DNA from: Tanytarsus gracilentus
Taxonomy: Eukaryota > Arthropoda > Insecta > Diptera > Chironomidae
Assembly (NCBI GenBank): GCA_038502055.1
Contig: JAXRKN010000044.1
Location: 4,994,001-5,058,000, forward strand
Direction: 5' to 3'
Length of the DNA stretch: 64,000 nt
The stretch's first letter is position 1, and every line of letters starts with the position of its first letter. This document shows positions 1-10,995 of the stretch, piece by piece. Made by a program: the position numbers and the translations under genes. Under the pieces are notes generated by a model. That model did no database searches, was not told where the DNA came from, and worked only from the letters and a program-made list of their open reading frames with translations.

Positions 1-278
1 CCCCTCTACCATCAGCGTTGGTTAATAGGGAATTTTAAAATACCTTTACGGCAATGTTAGTGTGTTGTGTTTTGTTTTTGAAGTTTTTGTTTTCGAATGA
101 TCTTTGTTGTGTTTCTAGTGAAACTCGGTTAAGAAAGTCTTGTTTATGGAGATATTACGTTTCCACTAATCAAAAAAATCTATTTTTTTCTTTCAAATCA
201 CTTGGAGAAAAGCCGGTTCCCCCTCCTTCCTCAATGCATTTCACAGTTGGATTATTTAAAACATACACAAACACATAC

Positions 279-540
279 CCCCCTGGAGATCAAAGTGTCT
301 GACTGAATCTACGTTTCTTTTATTCAAAAAACTCAAAAATTTAAAAAACCATCCGACTGCGCTTATTTCCCCCTAGTGAGGTTAATTAAGTTTTCAACTC
401 ACTGACTAAGCTTTGCTTCCTCTATTCAAACAGCTAAAAATTCATTTTTGTGAAAACCATTCAAATGCACTTATTTCCCCCTGGTGAAGTTAATTAAGTT
501 TTCTCTATCCACTCTCTGACTGAATCCATGTTTAAAATAA
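279..540. repeat. degenerate tandem repeat, about three copies
   Basis: Three imperfect copies start near 279, 369 and 477, each with a run of five or six C followed by TGG or TAG. Copies 2 and 3 share a TTAATTAAGTTTTC block, copies 1 and 3 share CTGACTGAATC, and each junction has a CTTATTTCCCCC-like block. Spacing is about 90 and 108 bases. I see no coding frame. It looks like a decayed local duplication or satellite fragment. Confidence 0.6.
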
Positions 541-890
541 TTATATTTTCAGAAATAAAATGAATAACATTATAAAAGTGGCATTAAAATTGCTGTGGGG
601 AAAATAGAATTTTAAATGTAATAAGAAATTGTAGCACATTGTTAAATTAAAGAGAAGAGCGAAATTTAGAAAAAATGAATAAAAATTATTTCTTGTAAAA
701 AAACCCTCATATATCGCTCTTCTCGCTTTTTACCTGAATAATCGATGAAAACTCGATATGTTTGAGTTGTAGGAGATGACGACGAAGATGTTGATAACTT
801 TTAAAAACTAATTAACTTCCGAGAAACACTTAAATTAACAAAAATTAAAGAATTTAAATGTAAACACGATGCCGAGGGGAATGGAACTCA

Positions 891-951
891 AATAATTTTT
901 TTTATAAATAATTTTTTTTATAAATTAATTTTTTTTATAAATTAATTTTTA
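891..951. repeat. short A+T tandem repeat
   Basis: About three head-to-tail copies of a unit of roughly 20 bases: a run of T followed by ATAAATTAA. Simple A+T-rich repeat with no evident function. Confidence 0.6.
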
Positions 952-1234
952 AAACTATTTGCAATTTCTTAATTTTATCTAACTTTTTTAAAATTTAACT
1001 TCAACTCAAAAAAAAGGTTTAAATTCTGAATTCTGGTTAATTTTTACAAAACATCAATGCCAAGGACGAAAAAGTGTTTTGGTAGGATTTCAAAATTAAT
1101 ATTAAGCGGAGCTATAATTTCTCGCAATGAATCGACAAGAAGTGCTGAACAATCAGCAAAAATATCAAATCATGCCAAATAATTATGATCGCGAACTATT
1201 AACCGTTTAGGAGCCTACTTTTCTTCATTTTAAG

Positions 1235-2012
1235 TAGAGATCCTTAAATAACCGGTTTTAACGATTTCGGTTTAACCGGTTTTAAAAAGCTCATAACCGG
1301 TTTTCACCGGTTAACCGGTTATGAGTTTTTATCTAAATTTCTGAGAAAAAAACGGATTTTTTTAAAAAAAACAACAAATTTTAAATAAAGGAAAATTTAA
1401 TTTAATAACTTAAAAAACTTAAAAACTAAATAACAAAGATTAATTTAACTTATTTCTAAAATAACACTTCAGAAAGGCAATTGCATTGATGTTTTCATCT
1501 CCAAGTCTATTGAAAAGCTTGCTGACTAGATGATTTGCTTCCGAAAAACGACGTTCTGCTACGACAAAAAATATTAAAAAACTACTATATTTTCACAATA
1601 ATTACCGTAACACTTTTTGTCTCGCGTTGTCGAAAATCCAAAATTCACTTCACTTTTTTAATAAAATAAATCACTTTAAACTGAATTGTGATAAAGCGTG
1701 AAAGTATTGAATAAAACAAAACTTTTGATATCTTAATATCTGAAACATGAGAAACGTAAGTTTAGTGGACATTTAGTACCTGATTTTTCACAATATTAGT
1801 ATTTGAAGATAGGTTTATTAAAATAAACATAAAAACGGTTAAAAACATTGATAATATTTATAAATTTAAATTGTAATTTTTTAATAAAATTAAAATAATT
1901 TCAAAAAGTAGAAAAACCGGTTAACCGGAAGAAAAAATCGGTGAAACCGGTTATTAAAAATTCCGGTGAAAACCGGTTATAACCGAACCGGTGAAAACCG
2001 TGAGGATCTCTA
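1235..2012. mobile_element. hAT-type DNA transposon, decayed and non-autonomous
   Basis: The element is 778 bp. Its ends are a perfect 10-bp inverted repeat, TAGAGATCCT at 1235-1244 and its complement at 2003-2012. The flanking 8-mers, ATTTTAAG (1227-1234) and ATTTTATG (2013-2020), match at 7 of 8 bases, which fits the 8-bp target duplication of hAT elements. Both ends carry several AACCGGTT motifs inside the terminal repeat, as expected of subterminal transposase-binding sites. The interior holds a remnant of a transposase C-terminus on the minus strand, so it is an internally deleted copy of an autonomous element rather than a pure MITE. It probably lies upstream of, or in a 5' intron of, bun. 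Confidence 0.88.
1440..1571 (-). pseudogene. hAT transposase C-terminal (hATC dimerisation) remnant
   Basis: Read on the minus strand, this stretch translates to a segment containing VVAERRFSEANHLV, then LFNRLGDENINAIAFLK, ending at a TAA at 1440-1442. The pattern of E-R-x-F-S, then R-L, then N-(I/V)-x-A-(I/L)-x-F-L is that of the C-terminal dimerisation domain of hAT transposases. Only about 44 residues remain and there is no catalytic domain, so it cannot encode a working transposase. Confidence 0.8.
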
Positions 2013-3604
2013 ATTTTATGCAGTCAATTTTAAAAAAAACTCTTCTCGTATTCGTGTCATTGAACCACAAACTGGGGAGATAAAAAATAAAAATTATTTT
2101 GATAAATGAAGAATCGAGCAAAAAAAAAATGATTGACACTCTCAAGAGATTAAGTGGAACAAGGGCATAGTTTATTAGTATGGCGAATAAATTTACGAAT
2201 CTACTTATGAGACTAGAGAGAGAAATTATTACTGAGAAAACAATTTTTCATCTTAATGTTTTTTAATTGCGTACATTTTCATTTTCTCTGAAGGAATTTC
2301 ATCGAGTGCTCTGTAATAATAATAAAAGCGGCAGATCGTTGATTAAGTCGCTGAGCATGAATGACAAAAAGTTCATGTTCACATTAGACAGATACACACG
2401 TAGCTGATATTTTTGCATATATTGCAGAAGAAAAAAAGTAATAAAATTATGCTCGAGAGTCATTGACCTATAATTTAATTATGCTCCCCGGTGTGTGTAT
2501 GTGAAAATGTCAAAGGCATTTATTTTCATGCTCATTTTCGGTAGACCATCGGTTTTTTCCATCAATCATTCAGAAGGGAAATGTTTTTACTTGCTGCTGC
2601 TTTCGCGGAAGGCTGAAAAAGCTAACCTATTTAAGCTCAAATGCGATCGTGACGTTGTCAAAGCAACAATTGAGCCTAACCCATGAGGTGAATGATACCT
2701 TTGTGGCAGCCATATGAATTTTCTACTAAACACTACACTGAAGATTTGAACGATTTTCTATTAATCATTTCCGAACTGTCTTTTGAGATGAAAAACACTT
2801 TGTGGGGTTTGAGGAAAAAAAATTATGATTGATTGAACATGACTTTTGAGTGACTTCCTAGAAGTCTAAAAAAGTGTCTCAAATTTCACCATAACGCAAG
2901 TCTCATGCCAGCATTCAGGGGAATTTTCCGATACACAGATTTTAACAATCTCTTAGTCAATTAATTAGAGCAATTAAGTCGTCATTGTTTGTTTGTTTTA
3001 AAATGGACTTCGGGGAAATTTCGAGAGTGACTATAAATAAGCACGAAAAATTAAATAACTTCGCGTTGTTTATCTATCACAATGAAATTCATGGCATTCG
3101 CTCGTTGTTTGTCGATACAGTAATTTATTTTTATTATCGCGATGCATATAATTACAACATGTATATATATTTGTATATGAAAAAATCGTGTCATTTGATT
3201 TAAAAATGCTTATGCAAGTGCAGCATAGAAAAAAATTATGCATTTTTCTCTCTTACTGAATTTCGTAATGAATGGATAATTGAAAATAAAATAGGTTGCG
3301 AAAATTTCATGCACAATGTCAATAGCTATGCGCTCTCGACCAACAAGCATGCATACATGCAGAATAACCTTTAAAGTAATTTCTTATGCAGAACTCCGTT
3401 CGTAAATAACAACTCATTAAGTATTTTTTTTTTGTGCGCGATTAATCTCCCCTCTTTTGTATAAGTGTTTGCTCATTACCGCTCCATTAAAATCCTTCTT
3501 CCAAAATAATAAATAAACATATATAAAAAATAAAATCTTTCTCCATTCAAGTGCGCGATTTTAAAATCGCACCATTAATTTCTTATTATGTATGAATTTT
3601 ATAG
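2013..3604. other. no gene seen; probable bun 5' intron or flank
   Basis: A+T-rich sequence with short chance open frames only. If the long bun isoform has exons upstream of this window, as its family suggests, this is intron. Confidence 0.4.
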
Positions 3605-4063
3605 TCGAACAATTCCGACCAAATCTGGTGTCCATTATTTGCCCCATCAGCACATAAAAGATAGACAAACGCTCCTCGTACAGACCCTAAAATCGACGAC
3701 TCACTTTAGTGGCATGTTGACGATGATTTCGGGAAATGAAAAGCCGAAAAAACAGAGTTCGGTCAATGTAGTTGATGCGTTAGTGGCGGGAGGACGAAAT
3801 GACTTTGAAAATAATTCAAATTTATCATTATTTGGTAGTCAAACATCAGCTCCGACGTCAGCGAAAGCGAACGAAAAAAATTGTGTCGTTTGTTTGCCAC
3901 CCGGCCTGACGACCTCAACACTGAATTTGTCCTCAATTGGTCCACTTTGCACTAACATTGGCTGCATAGGAGCGGTGAACAGTAATAGTAAAAACTTGAA
4001 CTCGAACGATCGCATGAGCAGATCGGCATCACCCGCTCTCGGTGCCGGTGGAGAAAACCCCAG
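3605..4063 (+). CDS. bun: bunched long-isoform exon (N-terminal region)
   Basis: Open frame ending at the donor CAG|GTTGAG after 4063. It stops mid-codon after two bases (AG), exactly the phase needed to join the shared bun exon at 12514 and read N-P-S-A-S-G-T-S, which resembles the S-A-S-G-A-S junction of TSC22 proteins. The exon is rich in Ser, Asn and Gly and includes an S-R-S-A-S-P segment, as expected of the disordered N-terminus of long TSC22 forms. The left border is uncertain: an acceptor (TTTTATAG) ends at 3604, but an ATG at 3588 is also in frame. The conserved motifs of long TSC22 N-termini are not seen here and may lie in exons left of the window. Confidence 0.6.
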
Positions 4064-6469
4064 GTTGAGCTCTATTTTAATTGGCGAATTTTGATCTTTT
4101 TAAAAATTTGTTTTATGTCTTTACATAATTTTTTTTTGCTTTGATACATTCTCATTAATTATTCACAAACACCACTTACATACAATGTCGATTATTTAGG
4201 GATAAATTATTGACGCTCATACTTCCATAAAAAGTGCTTGTATGTGGAAGTCAATGCTTTCTGTTCTCCACCCGTGAAAAGGCACTTTTTAGAAAGGTTC
4301 AATGAATTGTATTTTGTTAGATGAAAAAAAAACATAATATTCTAACACGCCAATCATTCTCTCCTCTTTCTTCCTCTCATATATCTTTGACATGGCTATG
4401 GTGATGTCAGACCTCATTTCATTTTTCTTCTTTTGAGAATTCCTTCAAAAAATGTGTTTTGCTTTCAAAAGTAATCAGTTTTAAAAAAATATGAAATGGT
4501 ACAAGAGAGCTTCGGGTAGAGCGGCAAAAAAAGTGCGTACGTAATTGAGGCCTCAAACTGCTAAAGAAACTTTTTCTTCATTATGTGATGGATTTTCAAA
4601 AGTCATTAACACTATTTTCAATTCCTTTTGCTTATTTTGCGTAAATTCCGTTGCTTTTTTGGCTTCAATCGACGCACAAAAAAAATATTACTTTTTTGCA
4701 AACACCTCGCATCTGCTTTTGCTGCCTTGTTGCCACGTTTTGTCTTCGTTGTTGTTCATGATGATGTCACTGTTTCTCCGCAAATTTATACTTTCAATGA
4801 TGCCTCAATATTAATTCACTTAAAAAAAAGTCGATTAAGATTGCAAAATTTAATTAATTTCGACACATTTATAAACACATTATGCTTGCACATTTTGACT
4901 TAATAACATGTATATGTCGATTTATATAGCGATAAGAGTGATGATTTTTTGTACGTGTGTGTTTTAAAATAAGCTTGCCAAAAACATTTGTTTAATGAAT
5001 GAAGATTATGTGTTCCGTTAAATGCCATTTTATTTACTTTTAAATTGATGAACATGAACAGGTATTGGAACTCAACTTTCAAGGCTTTTTTAGTGTTTGT
5101 TTTAATGAAAAATATTTATTTAAGTTATTTAATTAGATCGAAATTAAATTTTAGCCTTAAATTAAATGGGTTTCAATACTTTGAGATACTTTAATAAAAT
5201 TTGAAGCTTGAACTCTGTTCGCACAAAGAGGCAAGTAAAGTTTGACCTAACTTATGCTTGTACTTTGGGTCAGATGAAAATCTGGTGAAAGGCTGGTCAG
5301 ATGTGCAAACAGAGGAGACTCCTGAGGAGACTTTTAACAATAAAAAGTTTCAAATTTTACAAGCTATCCAAAGCATGCCACTCAATTTAATTAAGAGTTT
5401 TAAAGGGGAAAATGGCATATTTTTGGTTTTTATTTAAAATTTATTTGTGTTCTTAAAAAATTGAACATTTTGTATTAATTTTTTTTTCTCTTTTTTTCAG
5501 GTATGTGAACAATTTTTTATCACTATTGATGAGTTTTGCACCTGAATATGAAAATGAGATCACTATCGATGTTTTTTTACGATAAAGATAAGTATGGATG
5601 TATCTGTTTCAATTAAATTGGGAGAATGTCAGGTTATTAAAAATTCTTATCAAAGCTTGAACAACAACTTTTTCAAGTTAGACATTAGGTCGCCGAGTAA
5701 ACATTCTCGAAAAAAATAGCAGCAACTTTTGATCGATTTACAAATCAGCGCGAATTTTCTTATGCAATATTTTTTTGATTGATTTGATCAACAAACATTG
5801 CAGGCTTAGTGAAACTATTTTGAGGTCAGCATACTCCATGATTGGTAATTTGCATAGCTAATAATATGTCATTAACTGCCAACATGTATAATGTGTGAGA
5901 ATGTTTCCCATGCCATGTAATTAATAATTACGAGCATTTACCACACGTGACTATGATAGTTTTATGCACTATTTCAATGCCCATTCACAAACTTCACCAC
6001 CGTCGTGCGCGCGAAGAAATTTTTCTTTTTATTAAAAAAAAGCTTTTAATGCCATTTAAATGTATTTATTGTAAAGGTATTGTGACTCTCTTTCTCTATG
6101 AGTAGAGTACACACACACACAGGCACACACGTTTTGTTTCGCCAACGATCAAGTTTGATGGGCTCATGTTATTTAATATATTTTTTCTTTTACTGCCTAA
6201 CTCTCAGTACGAAAAGTTTGTTATTGGTATCAGCAATAACTTTTTTTGCTGCTGCTCTTTCACACACATTTCTCTCGCGAATCAGCGGCAATTCGGTACT
6301 CAGAATAATAAAAGAAATTTAAAATAAAAATTAAAGTCTTCTGCTAAAGAAGCGAATATTTATAAACGAGTCATAAATAAAGCGAAAGTGAATTTTAAGT
6401 GTCAAGTAAGCGTGAAAAATTAAACAGAAAAGTGAGAAATTTTAAGCACTCGCCAGGAGGTGCTATAAA

Positions 6470-6553
6470 ATGTGCGAATTACTGTGTTTTTACGTCTTGT
6501 GTCCTTGGCTAGTTTGCATCCTCTACATGCTGTTAACAATGATTTTCATTTAA
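6470..6553 (+). CDS. candidate 27-residue hydrophobic small ORF
   Basis: An ATG at 6470 in a favourable context (TATAAAATG) opens a 27-codon frame ending at TAA 6551-6553. The peptide begins MCELLCFYVLCPW and continues as an almost unbroken hydrophobic helix with four cysteines, so it would be a one-pass membrane micropeptide. The codons are G+C-richer than the surrounding intron, and about 90 bases of leader-like sequence precede it. Size and character resemble insect micropeptides such as sarcolamban, but the sequence is not one I recognise. It could equally be an upstream ORF in an alternative bun 5' exon or chance. Confidence 0.3.
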   Translation: MCELLCFYVLCPWLVCILYMLLTMIFI

Positions 6554-8377
6554 TAATTGATGTGAACCATGAAGAAAATTAAAAGTATTTTATTGCCTTA
6601 ATTTATATGTGTGATTAATCATTTGGGGCAATTTAAAGAAAGAAGAAAGGTATTAAGTTACTACATCTCAGAATATATGAATGAGAGATTTCTTGCCAAA
6701 AATAAGAGTTGAGCCGGTCGGTGAAAAATAGCATTTCCTCTGATACATTTTATAACTAATCCAGGGATGTTAAAATAATTCCCAAAATTTGAAATTTGGA
6801 CTTCAATAAATATAAAATTTCCCTCAAAAAAAAAGTTTATCGAACGTCAATATTTTATTTGATTTTAATCTACCGTTTAACAACTTTGATAAATTTCTGG
6901 CATGTGAGCCAAAAATGACGAATTTCCTCACGAAACTTGACGCTCCACGCATATATAATGCGATTATATATATTTTGACCACTCTGTGTGTGTGTGTACA
7001 TTTTCCCTGACATTACAACAATATTTCGGTTATTCTACTTCCTCATGACATGCCCGAAAAAAAAAGAATGAAAAAACTATAACATTGGTAGACGCTTCAA
7101 GGACAGATTGGTCGCAGGTTATTCAACCTGACACGCCGCTCTACGAAAGTACTTTTCAATTATGATTATTTTTCCAGAAACGTCATCATTCATTATCCGT
7201 CGTTACGAAGCGAAAATAAATTAAGCTTCGTTCTTCCTCTTCTCTTTTTTCGCGCTAGCTCACTAACATTTAAATGATTTTTTAATTTTTATATCGTTAT
7301 AAAATGTCAACAACATTATCGCGGTTTTGTCTCTCCCTTTATCGGCATTTAAATCTGTTCATGATATCATTTACAGTCAACAAAACATTATCATAAACCC
7401 GAGTGTTTGCGAGAGAAAAAGCGAGTCGAGCTTGTCGCAAACAAAAACAAATCGTAAAATTTTACTCTCCCTTTTCATAATGAAATTTGAACACTTCCTG
7501 ACGCATGTGCAGGCAACTAAAGCTCTCAATTTTCTGCAATCGAATCTCTTTCGCTCTCTTCGAAAGATGTTGGCGCAAAATTTCATTGAGACCGAACCTT
7601 GTTATGCTCGCGGATGATATCATGCCACATTTGAGTGGTCATGCGCAGAAGATGCAATCGATAGAAAACTGCGATTTTTCGTATGAAAACAAAGCGAAGA
7701 TTCCAGTGGTGTTTTAAAGAGAGCTAATAGTGGACTCGCACATGAGTTTCGTGCGTAAATTTTGAACTATCAGACAACAAAGAATTTTATAAAGCTAAAT
7801 GTAGTTTTTTAAATTTTCTGTGTATTTTCTGTGTTTTTTCTAAAAAAAACTTTTAATGTGCTCAATTTGATCACTGGAGAAATTTAAAACAAAATCGATC
7901 GCATATGACATTTTTCAAACGATTAATAATCGGAAGGCAAATCAAGAGGAAACGAAAAAGCTGGAGATTGAAATATAAATAGAGACACATGATAGAAATA
8001 TGTAAAGAAATTTATCGAGGTAATTTTGCGCTCGCATTTTTGGCTGATCAAAAGCGACTGAAGATATTAAACAGAACTCAAAAAATATTTCGAATTTTTT
8101 CCTTGAGAAAAATTTTATTGCAAAAAGACTTTTTAGAGGGAAAATCGAGTTGGAAATTTATCATGTCAGTTTCGTAGAAATTTTCAATATATTTTCGTCG
8201 CTTTTCACCGTTATCATGGGAAAGAGTTATTTTTTGCACGATGCAGTCATAGTCTCTCTCTTATCAAAAGGCAAACAATGTTTTTGATTAAAATTTTATT
8301 TTGTTTTTTCTCTTATTAATAGCACATTTAATCATCTTTTTTTATTTGGTGAATTGTGTGATTAAAAATTATATAAA

Positions 8378-8469
8378 ATGTACTCGGCACTGCCAAGAAT
8401 CAAGCCAGATATTTTTCTGAGCGATCGATCATTAGTTGCTGTCTATTGCTTTGTTAAGAATTTTATTGG
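8378..8469 (+). CDS. bun: candidate alternative first coding exon of bunched
   Basis: ATG at 8378, with an in-frame TAA at 8363-8365 just upstream, opens 30 codons plus two bases and ends at a strong donor, ATTGG|GTAAGT. The phase matches the shared exon at 12514, giving F-I-G then A-S-G-T-S, and a 157-residue protein. The end of the exon (V-A-V-Y-C-F-V-K-N-F-I-G) loosely resembles the V-A-V-Y-Q-L start of vertebrate short TSC22 forms. Supported only by frame, phase and splice site. Confidence 0.45.
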
Positions 8470-9332
8470 GTAAGTTTTATTTAATAATTAAAATATTTTT
8501 CAACGGTTTTTAAAATTTAACGAAGTACAAGAGCAACAAAATTCTGAACTCCAAATTAAATATGATCACCTCTGATCTCACTTTTCGAGTTGAAATCATA
8601 CACTCAACTCTCGAGCACCTCACCTTCCCTTGCCCTTATGCAAATATTTATATTTATAATTGAGTGAAACAGCACTTCTATAATGACTTCGATAATTTGC
8701 GTAACGATCTGATCGTCTGGAGGAAAGAATGACTTCATCCGTCAATTAAAGTAATTTTTCATTCTAATTTTTTCTCTTGTACAACGTACAAGATGCAGAA
8801 AGCACAACAAAACATTTAAGGTGTCGATGATCTTTTCACTTCACTCGTCGCGATGTTCTGCAGGAAAAAAAGTACAAACACATCCACAAGGTCACATTCA
8901 AAAGTTGCTTTAAACATTCATTCTTCATTTTTAATAAACATCGCACACCGCTGGTATGAGCAAAATTTTTTAAAATATACAAAAAATGATGATGACTCTC
9001 GGACGCCACTCATTTGCTGATTTATTTAAAAGCTCGATTAATTTTTCTCTTTCATTCGCTCGCGACTCAATCAAATGAGTGAAGATGATCATTTGCTTCA
9101 TATTAAGGAAAAAAAATTTTTTGTTCTCGACGTGCTAATCAAAAAATAAAGATACTGACAGTAGTAAATAGAAGCAGAATATGTCATCATCATCATCATC
9201 ATTTGGTTCTATTTTTATTGTGACTCTTTTCTCACATCTCCGCTCTAAACCAAAAATTAAATAAAGATTTCATTTTTGTGGTTGATTTGATTTAAAAACG
9301 ACGTATTTTATTTTCAATCAGTAAAGTTTAAT

Positions 9333-9403
9333 ATGTTGAAGCATAAGCGAGTGAAGATTGTTCGCGATCAAAGGGGAAATTTTCATACGAACATCAGGGA
9401 GAT
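9333..9403 (+). CDS. bun: weaker candidate alternative first exon of bunched
   Basis: ATG at 9333 opens 23 codons plus two bases, rich in Lys and Arg, ending at the donor GAGAT|GTGAGT. The phase again fits the shared exon at 12514 and would give a 150-residue protein. The phase match alone has a one-in-three chance of arising at random, and no stop lies directly upstream, so this is a low-confidence call. Confidence 0.25.
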
Positions 9404-10698
9404 GTGAGTATATGATAGTTTCTATTCTATCAGCTTTAATTAATTAAAGTCTATTTAACAATCATTCATATCGGAAGCCACGAGCGTATTTCAGTCGCTC
9501 CGAAAAAATCAAATCGTTTGAGTGTGCAAATATATATAAAAAAAAGATGAAAATTCTTCGCTCAAATATAAAAGAAATGTGAGTTTTCTCTTTGCATCGT
9601 TAATTAATTGAAAAGACCCTTAACTCGAACACGAGTTGCCATTCGACACGCACTCACACATTGCATCCGTGTGTTAACCCAGTTGAGCAACAAACAAACA
9701 TCTAAATCACGATGTTAAAGTCACTTATGCAAGAGCTCAATGTTTTAATAGTTCCATCAATTGCTTTTGAAATGAGCATATATAGAGTTGATGAACAAAT
9801 AATGATTGAAAAAACCTACATCGATTGTTTTACAGAGTTGATTTAATATCTCAGATAATTAAACATTTTAAATGACTTTAAAAAATATATTAAGAACATT
9901 TTAGGCGTGATGTAATTTACAAATATTTCCCTAAGTACCGCCTCAAGGCAACAACTCTGTATAAAACCCCATAAAGATCGTAAAAAGATTATTAAAGATC
10001 GCTCTTTGTGTGTGGCAATGTCCTTGAATGAAATGCACCGCGGCTGCATGCTGTCATGAAATTCCAATAGATGTTGTTTTTCTTACATTTGGCGGTTTCT
10101 CAAGCTCAATGTTGCAACGTAGTTTTTTTATGCTTCTGTTCTCATTTTCTCTTCGACTTTTATGTGATGGTATTTTATGTTATGCTCTCACCGATACATC
10201 CACAAAAAAGCATACGAAATAAATTTAAAGAGAGAGAAGAATTTGATTGTGTGCATTGCAGAATTTTTACTATAATTATATTTTGTGCAATTGCAACGAG
10301 CATTTTTGGCGAGTTCTTTTTTTTCGGTTACTGAAATATCCACTAACACATTCACAATCATGATATTGAGAAATAATTTTCATACTAGTGGTCTCTCTCA
10401 TAAATATCGTACGATATGAAATGAGCATAAAATGGAGAGAAAATTTATTATATATGAAGTGAGAGAGCGTGAGAGCGTGAGCACGAAAAAAGAATGCTCT
10501 GGTGTGTGCCTTTCGAAAAAAAATACAAAGTTTTTGAAGTAGTCTTTCGCAGTCGCTAGAAAACATCTGATCGCTTTGATTTTCGTTTCTCCTACCTTTT
10601 TGCAAAAAAGGCACATTTTTATTTAATTTATTTATGTTGTGTAGTTTCCTCGGGTATAGGAAAGAAGTTTAAAAGAAAAAAAAAAGTCTAAAAGGATT

Positions 10699-10706
10699 TA
10701 TCGATA
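10699..10706. promoter_or_regulatory. DRE-like palindrome TATCGATA
   Basis: A perfect TATCGATA, the core of the DREF-binding element of Drosophila promoters, about 290 bases upstream of the bun start codon at 10996. It may mark a promoter for that short isoform. One 8-mer is weak evidence by itself. Confidence 0.35.
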
Positions 10707-10995
10707 AGGAAAGAGAAAAAAAAAAGAATTTTTATAAATTGTTAAAAGATGGCTGAAGCCATTTGAAATTGCTTTTTGTGATATTTAATATTTTCTTTGT
10801 GATAAAAAAAAACTTTGCATGCTTCGTAGCCCTTTTGACGATGAGTTATTCGTTATTGTGGAAGTGAAAAAAAAAGAAATTAAAATTTGAAAGAAAAAAT
10901 ATTGAACTGCGGAGAAAAAAAGAGAAAACTAAAATATATTCAAAAATATTCACACTTAAAGTGTAAAGGGTTAAAAAAAGAGATTTAAGTAAAGT

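Noticed and set aside
10276..10614. 112-codon minus-strand frame, with another of 72 codons overlapping
   Set aside because: Low-complexity Phe/His composition from simple A+T-rich sequence, no splice context and no recognisable domain.
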